A stretch of DNA of 64,000 bases from positions 21,950,881 to 22,014,880 of the forward strand of contig OY776122.1 in assembly GCA_963675135.1 (NCBI GenBank), written 5' to 3'. Shown here in pieces: positions 61,874-64,000 of this stretch. The translations under genes and the position numbers were made by a program. Below the pieces are notes generated by a model that was not told where the DNA came from, ran no database searches, and saw nothing but the letters and a program-made list of their open reading frames with translations. Position 1 is the first letter of the stretch; each line of letters starts with the position of its first letter. Origin of the DNA: Galeopsis tetrahit (taxonomy: Eukaryota; Streptophyta; Magnoliopsida; Lamiales; Lamiaceae).

Positions 61874-64000
61874 ATGGAAACACATCACATATCCACTGCA
61901 CTTAGGCCACCCGTTTTAGATGGTTCAAATTATTCTTATTGGAAGCCTAAGATGCGTATGTACATCAAGTCGATTGATGAACGTGCTTGGAGGACTGTAC
62001 TTACAGGTTGGGAAGCTCCAAAGAGACCAGCAGACGCAGATGGTGAAGTTCAACTCAAAAGAGAAGTTGATTGGACGGCTGATGAAATAACAACAGCGAG
62101 CTACAATTCTAAAGCTTTAAATGCTATTTTCACTTCTGTTGATGTTTCAATGTTTAAAATTATATCTAACTGTTCTACTTCTAAAGATGCATGGGACAGG
62201 TTGCAAGAGCATTGTGAGGGTTCAGACAGTGTTCGAAGGACTAAACTTCGAATGTTGGGGACAAAATTCGAGAATCTCCGAATGAAGGAAGATGAAACCA
62301 TTTCAGCCTACAATGAAAGGTTAAGTGAGATAATCAATGAATCACATTCTCTTGGTGACCCTATTTCTAATGTTAGAGTAGTTCATAAGATATTAAGATC
62401 TGTTCCTAAAAGATTTGATGCTAAAATTTGTGCTATTGAAGAGGCAAAAAATACAGATACATTAAGTCAAAATGAGTTAGTGAGTATTCTTAGAACATAT
62501 GAAATAAACACTAATCAAGTTGATGAAAATGATGCTGATAAAAAAGTTGTAGTTTTTAAAGGAGAAACATCAAACATTTCTGAGTCTCAACCTATCATTA
62601 CTGAAGTTGATTCTGATGAAGAATTGCTTGATGAATGTCTCAACAATCCTAACAACATTGCCTTGCTCACTAAGCACTTTAATAAGTTTCTTAAGAAATC
62701 TGTGAACAAATCTAGAAATATTCAGCCTAAGATTCAAATCAACACATCAACACCTCAACCAGAAAGGAGGAAAGGTCAATTCACACCAAGACTATCAAAG
62801 AGTGAAGGTAAACCAAGGTATGATCCTGAATTTCGAAAATCAGTTCAATGCAATGCTTGTTCTGGTTATGGCCATTATGCAAATGAATGTGCCAATACTA
62901 GACTTAAGCAAAAACTGAATTTTAGTGCTACCTTGAGTGATGATTCTGATGATGATCTTGATGAATTAAATCAGAATGAATATTCTAATTTTACCAGAAT
63001 TGATTATAATTCTTCAGATGATGATCTGGATGAAACAGATTCTGATGCTGTACCTGATGTTTCAACATCTACAGCAACATCAGAACAGAGTCACCCAGAT
63101 TTGAACTGTTTAAATGGTTTAGTTGATGATGCAGGAAAAAGGAATGATGACAATGAATACCAAAAGCTGTTAGATGATTGGAAAAATCAGAAACTCACCC
63201 TTTATTCTCTGAATAAAAGGAATGAGGATCTGACAGACACAATCACCAAGCTAGAAGTTATTCTTACCAAAAGAGATCTGGAAATCTGTAACTTAAAGGA
63301 GAAACTGATAAATTCTACTTTATGTTTCAAGAAATATTCCAAGAGTGCTTCTGAAGTAAATAATGCTATAGCTACTGGTAAGTCTAACAATCATGGTTTA
63401 GGTTATGATGGTACTACTGCTTCTATTTCTGATAAATTTAGAAAACCTGTGAAATTTGTTAAGGCAAATGTTGACACATCTGGGTCAACATCTGCAGAAA
63501 CAGAGTCTCACAAGGTTAAAAGGAAGTATATCTGTCATTACTGTTTCAAAATTGGTCATATTCGTCCTTACTGTATAAAGTTGTTTGAAGAACAGAAAAA
63601 CTTGAAAATGCTGCATAAGAAACTGTCACATCCTGGTAAACAGTTTTTGAAATCTGCATGGAAACCAAAAGCTACCTGTAATGTTGTTCATACCTGCTTA
63701 AAAGCATGTCTACCTGAATTATGGTACTTTGATAGTGGTTGTTCTAGACATATGACAGGTCGTATTGATTTCTTATCTGATTATGTGACCTTGAATAGTG
63801 GTAGTGTTACATATGGAGGTTCTAAAGGAAAGATTGTTGGTAAAGGAACTTTGAATGTTGAAGGTTTTCCTAAGCTTAAAAATGTATTACATGTTGATGG
63901 CTTACTTGCAAATCTGATTAGCATTAGTCAACTTTGTGATGATAATTTGCATGTGAAATTTGATAAAGATTCATGTTATGTTCTTAATAAAGATGAAGTT
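61874..64000 (+). CDS. copia-3 Gag-Pol, N-terminal 709 codons, open at window end
   Basis: The frame from ATG 61874 is open for 709 codons to the last base. It starts METHHISTALRPPVLDG, aligning with residue 4 onward of the copia-2 polyprotein; no upstream in-frame Met is present here, so this Met is probably the real family start. Gag (UBN2 type), zinc knuckles CNACSGYGHYANEC (coded near 62850) and CHYCFKIGHIRPYC (near 63535), and the protease signature YFDSGCSRHMTG (near 63727) are all intact. Differences from copia-2 are mostly substitutions and small in-frame changes in the acidic linker. Integrase and RT lie beyond the window, so intactness of the whole cannot be judged. Confidence 0.93.
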   Translation, partial: METHHISTALRPPVLDGSNYSYWKPKMRMYIKSIDERAWRTVLTGWEAPKRPADADGEVQLKREVDWTADEITTASYNSKALNAIFTSVDVSMFKIISNCSTSKDAWDRLQEHCEGSDSVRRTKLRMLGTKFENLRMKEDETISAYNERLSEIINESHSLGDPISNVRVVHKILRSVPKRFDAKICAIEEAKNTDTLSQNELVSILRTYEINTNQVDENDADKKVVVFKGETSNISESQPIITEVDSDEELLDECLNNPNNIALLTKHFNKFLKKSVNKSRNIQPKIQINTSTPQPERRKGQFTPRLSKSEGKPRYDPEFRKSVQCNACSGYGHYANECANTRLKQKLNFSATLSDDSDDDLDELNQNEYSNFTRIDYNSSDDDLDETDSDAVPDVSTSTATSEQSHPDLNCLNGLVDDAGKRNDDNEYQKLLDDWKNQKLTLYSLNKRNEDLTDTITKLEVILTKRDLEICNLKEKLINSTLCFKKYSKSASEVNNAIATGKSNNHGLGYDGTTASISDKFRKPVKFVKANVDTSGSTSAETESHKVKRKYICHYCFKIGHIRPYCIKLFEEQKNLKMLHKKLSHPGKQFLKSAWKPKATCNVVHTCLKACLPELWYFDSGCSRHMTGRIDFLSDYVTLNSGSVTYGGSKGKIVGKGTLNVEGFPKLKNVLHVDGLLANLISISQLCDDNLHVKFDKDSCYVLNKDEV

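Larger units (their letters stand above)
60936..64000 (+). mobile_element. Second member of the copia-2 family, 5' part (copia-3)
   Basis: The 5' LTR (60936-61799), a tRNA-Met primer site (61802-61813) and an open gag-pol from 61874 are present; the element leaves the window at 64000. LTR ends (TGTAGATGTTGTTAA and CACTTTCA) and Gag sequence are close to copia-2 but clearly diverged. It is in plus orientation, opposite to copia-2. The five bases before it are CAAAA. Confidence 0.93.

Overview
This window reads as repeat-dense, gene-poor nuclear DNA of a flowering plant, most likely a eudicot. The evidence is several plant-type Ty1/copia LTR retrotransposons (two with a plant initiator-tRNA-Met primer-binding site), Stowaway, Tourist, hAT, pogo, CACTA and Mutator-like DNA transposons, plant L1-type LINE fragments, and a block of plant mitochondrial DNA with part of rps3. 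Order or species cannot be fixed from sequence alone; Lamiales is only a guess, from memory of where the extra retrotransposon protein is common. I find no intact host protein-coding gene.

Layout. 1-11077: the 3' part of an old copia element (plus strand) with broken gag and pol, a 1,239-codon extra reading frame after pol carrying five in-frame stops, a polypurine tract and a 1,279-bp 3' LTR. 11121-27297: a Mutator-like element (MULE) with inverted ends and a perfect 10-bp target duplication. Into it went a young, apparently intact 10.76-kb copia element (13144-23902, minus strand), whose LTRs differ by one A by eye, with 5-bp target duplications, an uninterrupted 1,654-codon gag-pol and an uninterrupted 774-codon extra ORF. 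A small MULE-type element (25437-26515) and a GC-rich, possibly captured gene piece also lie inside. 27308-32143: mostly AT-rich DNA with small elements. 32240-37795 and 39201-41682: two CACTA elements of one family, each with a perfect 3-bp target duplication and long subterminal repeat arrays; the first contains a LINE 3' portion and three Stowaway MITEs. 44279-48873: Tourist, Stowaway and foldback MITEs, then a three-level nest (inverted-repeat element > solo LTR > hAT MITE). 50595-52435: pogo-type MITEs, AT-rich repeats and a 34-A run. About 52436-60085: mitochondrial-like DNA (NUMT) with truncated rps3, a LINE fragment and a hAT-like insertion. 60410-60935: two CACTA-like ends. 60936-64000: the 5' LTR and first 709 codons of a second copy of the young copia family, running out of the window.

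How the parts work together. The young copia family has all the visible parts for transposition: LTR promoter with TATA box, tRNA-Met primer site, gag with two zinc knuckles, protease, integrase, reverse transcriptase/RNase H and polypurine tract. Its LTRs also carry runs of three alternating GAA/TTC units matching heat-shock elements, suggesting stress-induced expression. Both copia families place a large extra ORF between pol and the 3' LTR, and both extra proteins seem to share a domain I recognise as the 'putative plant transposon protein' type. This third gene and the heat-shock-element LTR are the most interesting signals here.
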